Assembly (NCBI GenBank): GCA_002298145.1
Contig: DBMP01000022.1
Location: 62,001 to 126,000 of the forward strand
Direction: 5' to 3'
DNA length: 64,000 bases
Source of the DNA: Spartobacteria bacterium UBA695
Lineage (GTDB): Bacteria; Verrucomicrobiota; Verrucomicrobiia; Chthoniobacterales; Chthoniobacteraceae
Below the pieces are notes generated by a model. The model saw nothing but the letters and a program-made list of their open reading frames with translations, made no database searches and was not told the origin of the DNA. Below are positions 24,471-32,983 of the stretch, in pieces. Position numbers and translations under genes: made by a program. Within the stretch, counting starts at the first letter, position 1. The number at the start of each line of letters is the position of its first letter.

Positions 24471-26273
24471 TTAGTGGTTGGGGGTGGCAGCGGCGGCGGC
24501 TGGGACTGCTGCGGGAACATCGGTGTTCACCGGTTTTTTCAAGACAAAGAGGGCGGCGGTCGTGAGGAGCGTTCCGGCCACGACGGAGACGAGAAAGGGG
24601 ATGAGTGGCGTGACGGCTCCAGGGATCAGCGCGGCAAAGATGCCACCGTGCGGGACGAGGAATTGCACGCCAGCCGACATCGAGATGGCCCCCGCCAGGG
24701 CGGAGCCGATCATGGTCGCGGGGATCACCCGGAAGGGGTCCTTGGCGGCGAAGGGAATGGCCCCTTCCGTGATGAAGGAGAGGCCGAGCACCAGGGCCGG
24801 GCCGCCCGCTTCGCGTTCTTCGGTGTCGAAGCGGTTTTTAAACAGGAACACGGCGAGCGCCAGGCCGAGCGGCGGCGTCATTCCGGCGGCGATGACTGCG
24901 GCCATGGGCGTGTAGACTTTGCTGGCGAGCAGGCCGACGGCGAAGGTGTAGGCGGCTTTGTTAACGGGCCCGCCCATGTCAAAGGCCATCATCGAGCCGA
25001 GGATAATCCCGAGGAGTACCGCATTGGCGCCGCGCATGGTGTTGAGCCAGTGGGTCATGGTGTCGAGCACCACCTGGACGGGCGGGGCGATGACGTAAAT
25101 CATGAGCAGCCCCACGATGATCGTCGATAGGAAGGGCAAAATCAGCACCGGCTTGAGCCCCTCCAGCGTCGAAGGCAGCTTGATTTTATTGGCCAGGAAA
25201 AGGGTCAGGTACCCAGCGAGGAAGCCGGAAACAATGCCGCCGAGGAACCCCGCGCCGAGATTCTGGGCGAGCATGCCGCCGACGAGCCCCGGGGCGATGC
25301 CTGGCCGGTCGGCGATCGAGAAGGCGATGAACGCGGAGAGCACAGCGACGAAGAGATGGAAGGCCGTGCCGCCGCCGATCATGGAAAGCGCCGCGCCGAG
25401 TGTCCCCTTGGCTTCCCCGGCATAGATGCCGCCGATGGCGAAGGCGAGCGCGATGGCGAGTCCCCCCGCGATGACCACGGGAAGCATGTAGGAGACCCCC
25501 GTCATGAGGTGCTTGTAGGGGCCGGTGCGCGAGCGGGAGCGTTCCGCCTTGGCGGCCTCGACCGCCTCGACGAGGTTCGTGCCCGCGGCGGGAATCGGCA
25601 GGGCGAGCGCGGCTTTGATGACTTCCTGCCCGTTGCGCATGGCCTCGCTGGTGGAGGTCATGTAGAGCCGCTTGCCGGTGAAGCGCGAGGCGTCGACCTT
25701 GGTATCAGCGGCGATCACCACCGCGTCGGCTGCCGCGATTTCCTCGGGTGTCAGCCCGTTCTTGGCGCCGACCGAGCCCTGGGTTTCAATCTTGATCTGG
25801 TAGCCGAGGGCGCGGGCGGCTTTGTTGAGGGCCTCGGCGGCCATGAAGGTGTGGGCGATGCCGGTGGGGCATGAGGTAATGCCGACGAGCTTTTTCACTT
25901 CCTGCGCGGCCGGTTCCGGCTTGGCCGGGGCCACGGGAGCCGGGGTCGGTTGCGGAGCGGGTTCGGCAGGCAGCTTGGCCAGCGCCGTGGTGATGACTGC
26001 CTTGGTGTTGCGGATGGCTTCGCTCGTGGCAACCTGGTAGATCGGCTTTCCGGCAAAGCGCGCGGTGTCGATGTTGATATCCGTGGCGAGGATAATCACA
26101 TCGGCTTCGGCGATCTCGCGTTCGGAGAGGGGATTCTTGGTGCCAATGGAACCCTGGGTCTCGACTTTGATCCAATGGCCCATCACTTCGGCTGCCTTTT
26201 TGAGGGCTTCCGCAGCGAGAAGAGTGTGTGCAATGCCGGTCGGGCAGGAGGTAATAGCGATGATGCGTTTCAT
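24471..26273 (-). CDS. fruA: PTS fructose transporter EIIB'BC
   Basis: A 600-residue inner-membrane permease. It has two EIIB domains in tandem, each with a phospho-Cys loop: Cys10 (ITSCPTGIAHTLLAAEAL) and Cys135 (ITSCPTGIAHTFMAAEAL), joined by a Pro/Ala linker at about 104-125. The EIIC part follows from about residue 235 (HLMTGVSYMLPVVIAGGLAI, MMAFDMGGPVNKAAYTFAVG, FITEGAIPFAAKDPF) with around eight to ten transmembrane helices. It imports fructose and phosphorylates it to fructose 1-phosphate. It is first in the operon and divergent from the DeoR-type gene; the gap between them holds CTTTC repeats. Both EIIB domains keep the Cys, although in enterobacterial FruA the first is usually degenerate and structural. 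Confidence 0.93.
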   Translation of the reverse strand: MKRIIAITSCPTGIAHTLLAAEALKKAAEVMGHWIKVETQGSIGTKNPLSEREIAEADVIILATDINIDTARFAGKPIYQVATSEAIRNTKAVITTALAKLPAEPAPQPTPAPVAPAKPEPAAQEVKKLVGITSCPTGIAHTFMAAEALNKAARALGYQIKIETQGSVGAKNGLTPEEIAAADAVVIAADTKVDASRFTGKRLYMTSTSEAMRNGQEVIKAALALPIPAAGTNLVEAVEAAKAERSRSRTGPYKHLMTGVSYMLPVVIAGGLAIALAFAIGGIYAGEAKGTLGAALSMIGGGTAFHLFVAVLSAFIAFSIADRPGIAPGLVGGMLAQNLGAGFLGGIVSGFLAGYLTLFLANKIKLPSTLEGLKPVLILPFLSTIIVGLLMIYVIAPPVQVVLDTMTHWLNTMRGANAVLLGIILGSMMAFDMGGPVNKAAYTFAVGLLASKVYTPMAAVIAAGMTPPLGLALAVFLFKNRFDTEEREAGGPALVLGLSFITEGAIPFAAKDPFRVIPATMIGSALAGAISMSAGVQFLVPHGGIFAALIPGAVTPLIPFLVSVVAGTLLTTAALFVLKKPVNTDVPAAVPAAAAATPNH

Positions 26274-26370
26274 ACCAGAGGGGGGAGGTGAACGAGTGAA
26301 AAAGTTTTCGGATATTCGGTTCCGAAGATGATCGAAAGTTAACAAAATGCTCCGGAAAATCAATAAATTT

Positions 26371-26428
26371 CTTTCATATACTTTCGAAAACTTTCGTTAT
26401 GGAAGAAAATACCTTGCCTAAGCTTTCG
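26371..26428. promoter_or_regulatory. CTTTCG repeats between fruA and its regulator (operator candidate)
   Basis: Three copies starting CTTTC lie exactly 10 bases apart at 26371, 26381 and 26391 (the last two are CTTTCG), another CTTTCG is at 26423, and an inverted copy (CGAAAG) at 26333. DeoR-family regulators often bind such repeated short boxes on one face of the helix, so this is the probable site for the regulator encoded at 26464, controlling both it and the fructose operon. Confidence 0.5.
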
Positions 26429-26463
26429 AAGTATGCTCTCTTTAGAAATAGATTCCCCCTTCC

Positions 26464-27267
26464 ATGAACGAAACCTTCAAAGATTCGTCGAAAGCTCCTA
26501 TGATCCTGGAACGTCGCGGGCAGATTGCCGAGATGGTGCGTCGTAACGGGTCCGTCCGCGTTGGCGAACTGGCCGAGCGCTTCCATGTCTCGGAGGTTAC
26601 CATCCGGCTCGACCTGGTTGCGCTCGAAAAAGAGGGCGAGCTGATGCGGGACCGGGGCGGCGCCATCGCGCAGCGGTTGCTGGTGCCGGTGCAGTCGCTC
26701 ATGGGGATGGAACTTCGCAGCCAGCTTAACAACGACTCCAAAAAGCGGATCGGCCAGGCCGCGGCGCAATTCGTCCAGCCCGGCGATACGATCATACTCG
26801 ATGCCGGGACAACCGTGGTCGAAATGGTGCCCTTCCTCGCCGGGATTGAGCGCCTGACGGTCGTTACCAACGCGCTCAACGTGGCCCTTGCGCTCAACGA
26901 AAAGACCACCGCCAAGGTACTGCTCCTGGGCGGAAACTTGAGCCGTGAATCGTGCAGCACCCTGGGGCCCATCGGCGAGCGCACGCTGGCGGACATGGTA
27001 GTTCAGAAGACCTTCCTCGGGGCGCAGGCGCTCGACATGCGCCACGGGATCACCGACAGCACGCCGGAGATCGCGCAGAGCAAGCGGGCGATGATCCACG
27101 CCGCGCGGAAAGTCGTACTGTTGGTCGACTCCAGCAAATGGGGCCGGGGCGCATTCATCAAAGTTGCCCCCGTCGGGGCCGTGCACACACTCATTAGCGA
27201 TGCTGGCCTGCCCGGCGAAGCGCGCACTTCGCTGGAGCAAAGCGGCGTCGAGCTGATCATGGCGTAA
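26464..27267 (+). CDS. DeoR/GlpR-family transcriptional regulator of the fructose operon
   Basis: A 267-residue regulator. Helix-turn-helix at about 13-75 (RRGQIAEMVRRNGSVRVGEL, FHVSEVTIRLDLVALEKEGE, DRGGA), then the DeoR sensor domain with the phosphosugar-binding pattern ILDAGTTVVEMVPFL, VTNALNVALAL, LLLGGNLSRESCSTLGP and LLVDSSKWGRGAFIKVAP. This family commonly represses sugar operons and is released by a phosphosugar; with this context fructose 1-phosphate is the likely inducer. It is divergent from fruA across 190 bases with repeated CTTTCG boxes. A second possible start, Met13, would still keep the DNA-binding domain. Confidence 0.88.
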   Translation: MNETFKDSSKAPMILERRGQIAEMVRRNGSVRVGELAERFHVSEVTIRLDLVALEKEGELMRDRGGAIAQRLLVPVQSLMGMELRSQLNNDSKKRIGQAAAQFVQPGDTIILDAGTTVVEMVPFLAGIERLTVVTNALNVALALNEKTTAKVLLLGGNLSRESCSTLGPIGERTLADMVVQKTFLGAQALDMRHGITDSTPEIAQSKRAMIHAARKVVLLVDSSKWGRGAFIKVAPVGAVHTLISDAGLPGEARTSLEQSGVELIMA

Positions 27268-27290
27268 ACGGGGTGGTTGTTTGGGAAACG

Positions 27291-27322
27291 AAAAACCCGT
27301 GCCGGCTGAAGGCGCGGCACGG
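27291..27322 (-). terminator. Rho-independent terminator after the YflT-like gene
   Basis: On the minus strand CCGTGCCG and CGGCACGG form an 8-bp stem with a 10-base loop, followed by GTTTTTCGTTT. It ends the leftward YflT/BON transcript, 24 bases after the stop at 27347, in the convergent gap with the DeoR-type gene. Confidence 0.8.
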
Positions 27323-27346
27323 ATCACGGAATCGGTTCGGTTGTTT

Positions 27347-27913
27347 CTAGAATCTTTTCCCTTCAGGGCGATCGGATTCAGTATGATGCTGATCTTCGGG
27401 GACGGCGGATTCCGAGGCGATCGAGATATCCTCCGCATTGAATTCCTTAAGCACCCCCGTCGCACGGTCGATGCCGCCGGAATCTTCTGTGTGGACCGAG
27501 ACGAGGATTTTCCCATCCTTGACTTTTGACTCGTAGCGGCGGGCTTCAAACTCCGGAATGCCCATCCCGACCAGCGCCCCAACCACTCCCCCCACAGCCG
27601 TGCCAACCGCGGCTCCGCTCAAAGCAGCCATGATGGGGCCTGCTGCGATAAACGGCCCAAGGCCGGGAATAGCCAGAGCGCCGATGCCAGCAAGCCAGCC
27701 CAGGACGCCCCCTGCGACAAAGCCCGTGGTGCCGCCCGTCGTCGTTCCTTCGGGGGCCTTGGTCTCGTGTTCAATGGCGAAGTCTTCGCTTCCCGCAGTG
27801 TCGGCAAAGAGCATCGAGATATCCTTGGGATAAAATCCCGAGGTCTTGAGGCGCTCCACCACATTCTCGGCCTGCTGCCGGTTGTTCAGAATTGCGAATA
27901 CGGATTTTTTCAT
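27347..27913 (-). CDS. General-stress YflT-like domain protein with glycine-zipper membrane segment
   Basis: A 188-residue protein. The N-terminus (KKSVFAILNNRQQAENVVER, SGFYPKDISMLF) resembles the heat-induced YflT/general stress 17M domain. The middle (about 70-120) is a Gly/Ala-rich hydrophobic hairpin (GGVLGWLAGIGALAIPGLG, MAALSGAAVGTAVGGVVGAL) that may insert in a membrane. The C-terminus has a small alpha/beta part (KDGKILVSVHTED, ATGVLKEFNAEDI). The ATG at 27913 is preferred over an upstream one because the domain starts there. It follows the BON protein by 10 bases on the same strand, which suggests a two-gene stress unit. The molecular role is unknown. Confidence 0.78.
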   Translation of the reverse strand: MKKSVFAILNNRQQAENVVERLKTSGFYPKDISMLFADTAGSEDFAIEHETKAPEGTTTGGTTGFVAGGVLGWLAGIGALAIPGLGPFIAAGPIMAALSGAAVGTAVGGVVGALVGMGIPEFEARRYESKVKDGKILVSVHTEDSGGIDRATGVLKEFNAEDISIASESAVPEDQHHTESDRPEGKRF

Positions 27914-27923
27914 ATGGCTTATG

Positions 27924-28277
27924 CTATTTCTTAATTTCAAGGTGATTGGCTACTTTGTCTTTCCCCGCGGCTTTTTCCGCGATGGTAGCGATCGCCGTTT
28001 TTTCCTGTTCTGAGTGAACCGGACCACGGAGAGTCACCTTCCCATCGATGGTGATCACCTTGATGTTCTTTGCTGTCGCCGAGAGAGAGTCGTTTTTTAC
28101 AATCTCGCGACGAATGTTCTTGGTTATTTCTCGATCTGATGCCGACTCGCCCTGCTCTTCGGCGGTTAATTGTTCGGTAGCGTTTTTCTTCGTATTGTCC
28201 GGCTTAACCGGTTGTTGATCTTGTGCCTGTGCAAACGCAGCCGAGGCAATCAGGAGGACGATTAGGATATTTTTCAT
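27924..28277 (-). CDS. Exported BON-domain protein
   Basis: A 117-residue protein with a signal peptide (MKNILIVLLIASAAFAQAQ), a Lys/Glu/Gln-rich spacer, and one BON domain at about 50-116: REITKNIRREIVKNDSLS, KNIKVITIDGKVTLRGPV, and EKTAIATIAEKAAGKDKVAN. BON domains, as in OsmY, are thought to bind phospholipid or peptidoglycan and protect the envelope under osmotic stress. A single domain is present where OsmY has two. The start at 28277 gives a proper signal peptide. It is divergent from a CsbD-like gene, and the whole cluster has a stress character. Confidence 0.85.
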   Translation of the reverse strand: MKNILIVLLIASAAFAQAQDQQPVKPDNTKKNATEQLTAEEQGESASDREITKNIRREIVKNDSLSATAKNIKVITIDGKVTLRGPVHSEQEKTAIATIAEKAAGKDKVANHLEIKK

Positions 28278-28362
28278 GCCTTGATTAAACGAAGCGCATA
28301 ATTTTCTTGGCTGTCGCCTAATGACCGGGCCGCATGCCGTGCGAGATCCGAAGCAACAGGAC

Positions 28363-28548
28363 ATGAACAAACTCACCTTCAAAGGCCAATGGAATGAAGT
28401 CAAAGGGAAGCTCAAACAGAAATATGGCAACCTGACGGACGACGACCTGACCTATTCAGAGGGGAAGGATGAGGAGTTCCTCGGGCGCTTGCAGAAGAAA
28501 CTTGGGAAAACCCAGGACGAGATCCGCAAACTTATTGCTAACTTATAG
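28363..28548 (+). CDS. CsbD-family stress protein
   Basis: A 61-residue hydrophilic protein: MNKLTFKGQWNEVKGKLKQK, then LTDDDLTYSEGKDEEFLGRL and a basic C-terminal helix. This is the full CsbD pattern known from sigma-B or general stress regulons; its function is not understood. The ATG at 28363 is preceded by CAGGAC, a modest ribosome binding site; an upstream in-frame ATG would add an unrelated N-terminus. It is followed after 12 bases by a DUF1328 gene, a common pairing in stress clusters. Confidence 0.85.
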   Translation: MNKLTFKGQWNEVKGKLKQKYGNLTDDDLTYSEGKDEEFLGRLQKKLGKTQDEIRKLIANL

Positions 28549-28560
28549 AACTCTTTTCCT

Positions 28561-28725
28561 ATGTTACACTATGCCGTTGTATTTTTGATCATCGCGATCA
28601 TCGCCGCGATCTTTGGTTTCGGCGGTGTCGCGGGCACCGCCTCTTGGATCGCCCAGGTCCTCTTCGTGGTGTTTCTCGTCCTGTTCATTATTTCCTTCAT
28701 CACAGGGCGTAGGCCTAAGATCTAG
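28561..28725 (+). CDS. DUF1328-family small membrane protein
   Basis: A 54-residue protein with two hydrophobic helices (HYAVVFLIIAIIAAIFGFGG and IAQVLFVVFLVLFIISFITG) joined by VAGTASW and ending in the basic tail RRPKI. Sequence and length match the DUF1328 (YtjA) family of inner-membrane proteins, function unknown. It starts 12 bases after the CsbD gene on the same strand and is probably co-transcribed with it. Confidence 0.85.
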   Translation: MLHYAVVFLIIAIIAAIFGFGGVAGTASWIAQVLFVVFLVLFIISFITGRRPKI

Positions 28726-28753
28726 ACTAGGCAAAAGAGTGCTGCTGGCTCTG

Positions 28754-29632
28754 CTAGGCTCCGTTTTTCAGCCTCAGTCGGAACGCCGTGGCGCTCTCGC
28801 CGAAATGGCTTCGGAAGCAGCGGGCAAAATGTTTCGGCTCCGGCCAGCCGACTTCGGTGCCGATTTCGCCGATGCTCAAATCAGAAGCGAGGAGCAGCTG
28901 GGCCGCTTTGTGGGCCCGTTCCTGGGAAAGAAACTTCATGGGTGGGCTGCCGGTGGCCTGGCGGAACAGGCGCACGAGGTAGCTTGGGTCGATGTGCAGC
29001 TCCCTGGCCAGTTCGGGGAGCGTCCATGCGCGGGCGGTCTCGGCTCGCAACCGCTCCGCGGCGCGGCGCACGGCGGAATGGACGGGAAGCAGTTCGCCAG
29101 GGGTTGCGGGAGCGCCCTCATGGGCCACGTAGTCGATCAACCGGAGCAGGTCGGCTACCAGGATGCCCTTCCGCAGAATGCGGCCCCTCTTGTATGTTTT
29201 TAACAAAACGGCCGCTAGTTTCCGCACCCCGGGGATCGCTCTTTCGGCAAGCCGCCATTCCAATACATGGGAACCCCATTTCCATGGGGCCGGGGTCATT
29301 AGCGGGCCCATTGCCGGGTCCTGGCAGACCCATGCCAGCGGACCGCCGAGCAGCTCCGGCGAGAAGAGGCAGTTGTAGAGTTCGAACTGGCGGCATTGGG
29401 TATAGGAATGCCAGACGCCTGGGGGAATCATAAATACCTGACCCGCCTTGCAGAGCGCTTCTCCAGAGGTGGTCCGGTGCATCGCCTTCCCATGGACGAC
29501 GATGGCCATCTCCAGCCATTCATGGTAATGGGCCCCGGTGTTGTTCTGCCGGGCCATGTGGTTCATGTAAAAGAACTTTTCGGGCGCAATAATCCACGGG
29601 GAGCCGTCGTTCTGGGGCGTTGGGTCTGGCAC
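28754..29632 (-). CDS. AraC-family regulator, likely of the rhamnosidase gene
   Basis: A 292-residue protein. An N-terminal cupin-type sensor (GAHYHEWLEMAIVVHGKAMH, VFMIPPGVWHSYTQ) is followed by two helix-turn-helix motifs at about 190-290: TLPELARELHIDPSYLVRLF, RQATGSPPMKFLSQERAHKA, LSIGEIGTEVGWPEPKHFAR and CFRSHFGESATAFR. AraC proteins of this kind usually activate sugar-utilisation genes. It is divergent from the GH78 gene with 91 bases between the start codons, so a rhamnose-linked signal is likely. The spacer contains GTTAAGTTAAC, a short palindrome near the GH78 start, but I cannot assign it as an operator. Confidence 0.86.
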   Translation of the reverse strand: MPDPTPQNDGSPWIIAPEKFFYMNHMARQNNTGAHYHEWLEMAIVVHGKAMHRTTSGEALCKAGQVFMIPPGVWHSYTQCRQFELYNCLFSPELLGGPLAWVCQDPAMGPLMTPAPWKWGSHVLEWRLAERAIPGVRKLAAVLLKTYKRGRILRKGILVADLLRLIDYVAHEGAPATPGELLPVHSAVRRAAERLRAETARAWTLPELARELHIDPSYLVRLFRQATGSPPMKFLSQERAHKAAQLLLASDLSIGEIGTEVGWPEPKHFARCFRSHFGESATAFRLRLKNGA

Positions 29633-29723
29633 GGGAAGGGATTGGATGTCAATAAATGGGAAATAGCAAGCGCCCTTTTGGGTAACACCTATTTTCCCGG
29701 ACAGTTAAGTTAACGTCCATCAT

Positions 29724-32402
29724 ATGAAGCCCGAAACCCTTCGCTGCGAGACGCTTGATTCCCCCCTCGGCCTGGATGTTCCCACCCCCCGTTTAAGCTG
29801 GATGTTGCCCGCTCTGCCGAGGCGGGACGTTCGCCAAAGCGCCTGGCGCGTGCTTGCTGCCTCGACTTCTGCCCGCCTCGCCGCCGATGACGGCGACCTA
29901 TGGGACAGCGGCCGCGTCGAAGGGGATGAGTCCGTATACATTTCCTACGGCGGAGCGCCGCTGGCTTCGCGAACCACGGTCCATTGGAAGGTCCGGGTGT
30001 GGGACGAGGCCGGGAGCGCTTCGGAGTGGTCGGACCCCGCTTTTTGGGAAATGGGGCTGCTCTCGGACGCCGACTGGAAAGCGCAGTGGATCGCCTCGCC
30101 GCTCGCGGGGGGGGCCCGCTCGGTGGTTCCCGCACCGTACTTGCGCCGGGAGTTTACGCTGGATCGCGAGGTTGCCTCGGCCCGGCTTTATGTCACCGCC
30201 CGGGGGTTGTACGAGTTTTCGCTCAATGGAAAGCGGGTGGGGGAGGACCTCTTCACGCCCGGCGACACGGACTATTCAAAGCGGATTCAGTATCAGGTTT
30301 ACGATGTTAGCGGGCTGGTGCGAAAGGGCGTTAACGCTGCCGGGGCGATCCTGGGCGACGGCTGGTATTGCGGCTACCTCAGCTGGCGCGACCGGCAGTA
30401 TTACGGAGAGCGCCCGTCGCTTTTGGCGCAGCTCGAAATCACGTTCGCCGACGGCTCTCGGGCGAGCATCTCCACCGACGGCGCTTGGAAAACCACGGTC
30501 GGCCCGATCCTCGAAGCCGACTTTCTCCAGGGCGAGATCTACGATGCCCGCCGCGAGCTGCCGGGCTGGGATGAGGCCGGGTTTGACGACCGATCCTGGT
30601 GGAGCGTGATGCTGCTTGCTGACGCGGGAGCGAAGCGCGTCGGGATGCGCGGGCCGACGGTGCGTCGCGTGAAGGAGCTCGTTCCCGTGGCGCTGACCCG
30701 CACGGATACAGGGTTGCCGATCTTTGACCTGGGGCAGAACATGGTCGGCTGGGTGCGCCTGAAAGTGACGGCTCCGGCGGGGAAGACGCTCCGGATTCGC
30801 TTCGGGGAAACGCTGGAGCGCGACGGCACGCTCTACACGGCGAACCTCCGTTCGGCCCGTGCTACGGAGTATTACACCTGCAAGGGCGGCGGGGAGGAGA
30901 CTTGGGAGCCGCGCTTTACCTTCCACGGCTTCCGCTATGTCGAGATCCAGGGCCTCCCGGGCAAGGCGGAGCCGGGCATGGTGACGGGTATCGTGCTGCA
31001 TTCGGACATCCGGCCCACGGGCGATTTCGAATGCTCGGACCCGCTCGTCACCCAGCTTCAGAAGAATATCCAGTGGGGGCAGCGCGGCAATTTTGTCGAT
31101 ATCCCCACCGACTGTCCGCAGCGCGACGAGCGTCTCGGGTGGATGGGCGACGCGCAGGTGTTCATCCGCACGGCCGCGTTCAACTTCGACGTGGCTGGGT
31201 TTTTCAGCAAATGGATGAATGACGTTTCGGACGCGCAGGGGGCCGATGGCGATCTCCCGGCGGTGGCTCCCGACATTCTTCGCGAGTTCGGCGAAACCAA
31301 GGCGAACTCGGGCGGCCCGGCGTGGGCGGAGGCGGGCATTATCTGCCCCTGGACGGTTTATCTCTGCTACGGCGACTCGGGGATTTTGGCCGAGCATTAC
31401 GAGATGATGCAGCGCTTTCTGGAGTCGCTCAAGGCCTCGGCGAAGGATTTCATTCGCTGCCTGCCGGGGTGCGGTTACTGGGAAGGTTTTGGCGACTGGC
31501 TGGCGCTGGACGGTTCGCGCGGAAACCGAGGCGGCACGCCTCTGGATTTGATCGGAACGGCGTTCTTTGCCTACTCGGCGCGGCTGATGAACCGCATCGC
31601 CACGGTGCTCGGCAAGGCGGCGGACTCGGCGGAGTACGAGGCGCTCTTCCTGGCGATCCGCAAGGCCTACCAAGCCCGCTACCTTACCTCAGAGGGGATC
31701 GTCGCTGGCGGGACGCAGACCGCCCTGGTCCTGACGCTTCATTTCGACCTCGCGCCGGAGGCCCTTCGCCCGGCGATTGTTAGCGAACTGGTTCGCAACA
31801 TCGAGGCCAACGGCAACCTCTTAAGCACGGGCTTTGTCGGCACCTCTTATCTTCCGCTCGTGCTGACGAAGGGGGGCCGCGCGGATGTGGCCTTCCGCCT
31901 GCTGCATCAGAAGAAATGGCCGTCTTGGCTTTACGCTGTGACGCAGGGCGGCACCACGATCTGGGAGCGCTGGAACGGCTGGACGGAAGAAAACGGCTTC
32001 GAGACGATCACGATGAATTCCTTCAACCACTACGCCTACGGGGCGATTGGCGAATGGCTCTACGCGTCGGTGGCGGGGCTGGAGATCGACCCGTCGCGGC
32101 CCGGGTTCAAACATGCGATCGTGAAGCCGCTTCCGGGCGGCGAATTGACCTGGGCCGCCGCGTCATTGCACACGCCGCATGGGCTCCTGGCCAACCGCTG
32201 GGAGCTTAAAGACGGGAAGTTTGAGATGACGCTCACCGTCCCGTCCAACACGACCGCCACGGTGCACCTTCAGGCGGCCGAGGGCCGGACGGTTTTGGAA
32301 AGCGGTCAGCTTGCCCGGGAAGCCGTGCGCTACGTTGGGCGCGAGGCGGGGGCAGAAATCTTCGAGGTTGGCTCGGGCACCTACCGCTTCGAGGTTTGCT
32401 AA
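29724..32402 (+). CDS. GH78 alpha-L-rhamnosidase (cytoplasmic)
   Basis: An 892-residue enzyme without a signal peptide. N-terminal beta domains (LRCETLDSPLGLDVPTPRLS, TTVHWKVRVWDEAGSASEWS, LYVTARGLYEFSLNGKRVGE) precede an (alpha/alpha)6 barrel and a C-terminal beta domain (IVKPLPGGELTWAAASL). The GH78 acid motif is at DCPQRDERLGWMGDAQ with general acid Glu469; Glu748 in TTIWERWNGW fits the general base. It would remove terminal alpha-L-rhamnose by inversion from imported oligosaccharides. The length is typical. It stands alone on its strand and faces an AraC-type regulator; no rhamnose catabolic gene lies in the window. Confidence 0.93.
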   Translation: MKPETLRCETLDSPLGLDVPTPRLSWMLPALPRRDVRQSAWRVLAASTSARLAADDGDLWDSGRVEGDESVYISYGGAPLASRTTVHWKVRVWDEAGSASEWSDPAFWEMGLLSDADWKAQWIASPLAGGARSVVPAPYLRREFTLDREVASARLYVTARGLYEFSLNGKRVGEDLFTPGDTDYSKRIQYQVYDVSGLVRKGVNAAGAILGDGWYCGYLSWRDRQYYGERPSLLAQLEITFADGSRASISTDGAWKTTVGPILEADFLQGEIYDARRELPGWDEAGFDDRSWWSVMLLADAGAKRVGMRGPTVRRVKELVPVALTRTDTGLPIFDLGQNMVGWVRLKVTAPAGKTLRIRFGETLERDGTLYTANLRSARATEYYTCKGGGEETWEPRFTFHGFRYVEIQGLPGKAEPGMVTGIVLHSDIRPTGDFECSDPLVTQLQKNIQWGQRGNFVDIPTDCPQRDERLGWMGDAQVFIRTAAFNFDVAGFFSKWMNDVSDAQGADGDLPAVAPDILREFGETKANSGGPAWAEAGIICPWTVYLCYGDSGILAEHYEMMQRFLESLKASAKDFIRCLPGCGYWEGFGDWLALDGSRGNRGGTPLDLIGTAFFAYSARLMNRIATVLGKAADSAEYEALFLAIRKAYQARYLTSEGIVAGGTQTALVLTLHFDLAPEALRPAIVSELVRNIEANGNLLSTGFVGTSYLPLVLTKGGRADVAFRLLHQKKWPSWLYAVTQGGTTIWERWNGWTEENGFETITMNSFNHYAYGAIGEWLYASVAGLEIDPSRPGFKHAIVKPLPGGELTWAAASLHTPHGLLANRWELKDGKFEMTLTVPSNTTATVHLQAAEGRTVLESGQLAREAVRYVGREAGAEIFEVGSGTYRFEVC

Positions 32403-32409
32403 ACGGCGG

Positions 32410-32940
32410 CTAAGTCCCCGACGCGGGCGGGTTAAGGACGTTCCGTGCCTGGTTTAGAAATCCCAGAATGAAGATCGTGAGCCCGATGGCCCACTCTAGC
32501 GACGGGGCGAGCACCACGGCGTCGCAGACCAGCATTGCGCCGGTCGCGGCAGTGATCCAGATGATTGCCCAGTCAAAGAGCACCGTGGCCAGCGCCGCCG
32601 CGATGATGGCTCCCACGATCACCGCGACCCAGAAAAACGGGTCTGGCCACCCAAGCTCCATGACGAGGCGACCCGCCAGCGCGCCTCCTGCCGCGGCTCC
32701 CGCGATAGCCACGGCCACGCGCTGGAACAGGATGGCGAGGATCGCACCGAGAATTCCCATGAAGAGGCCGCTGCCCAGGATGACCCACTGCGGATGGGCC
32801 GTTATGAGGATCGGTGCGAGCCGCACTCCTGCGTAAAAGCCGACCGTCGCCACGAAAATCCAGAACAGCCTCCGTCCGAAAAAGGCCAGCAGTAGCCCGA
32901 CGAGAATGGAGAGGCCTGTGGTGAGCGGTGCGGTGATCAT
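32410..32940 (-). CDS. DUF4203-like integral membrane protein
   Basis: A 176-residue hydrophobic protein with six or seven transmembrane helices (LTTGLSILVGLLLAFFG, RLFWIFVATVGFYAGVRLA, VILGSGLFMGILGAILAILF, AIAGAAAGGALAGRLVM, WVAVIVGAIIAAALATVLF, WAIIWITAATGAMLVCDAVV). The Gly-rich helices and spacing resemble the TMEM198/DUF4203 family, for which no bacterial function is known. The ATG at 32940 is chosen because it avoids overlap with the exchanger gene 43 bases upstream. The two may form one leftward transcript. Confidence 0.72.
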   Translation of the reverse strand: MITAPLTTGLSILVGLLLAFFGRRLFWIFVATVGFYAGVRLAPILITAHPQWVILGSGLFMGILGAILAILFQRVAVAIAGAAAGGALAGRLVMELGWPDPFFWVAVIVGAIIAAALATVLFDWAIIWITAATGAMLVCDAVVLAPSLEWAIGLTIFILGFLNQARNVLNPPASGT

Positions 32941-32983
32941 GCAAAGGGGACCTGCGATGGGAATCGCGCGGAGGGGTCCCCTT

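Noticed and set aside
30276..31673. 465-codon minus-strand frame
   Set aside because: Antisense of the GH78 gene, Arg-rich without domains.
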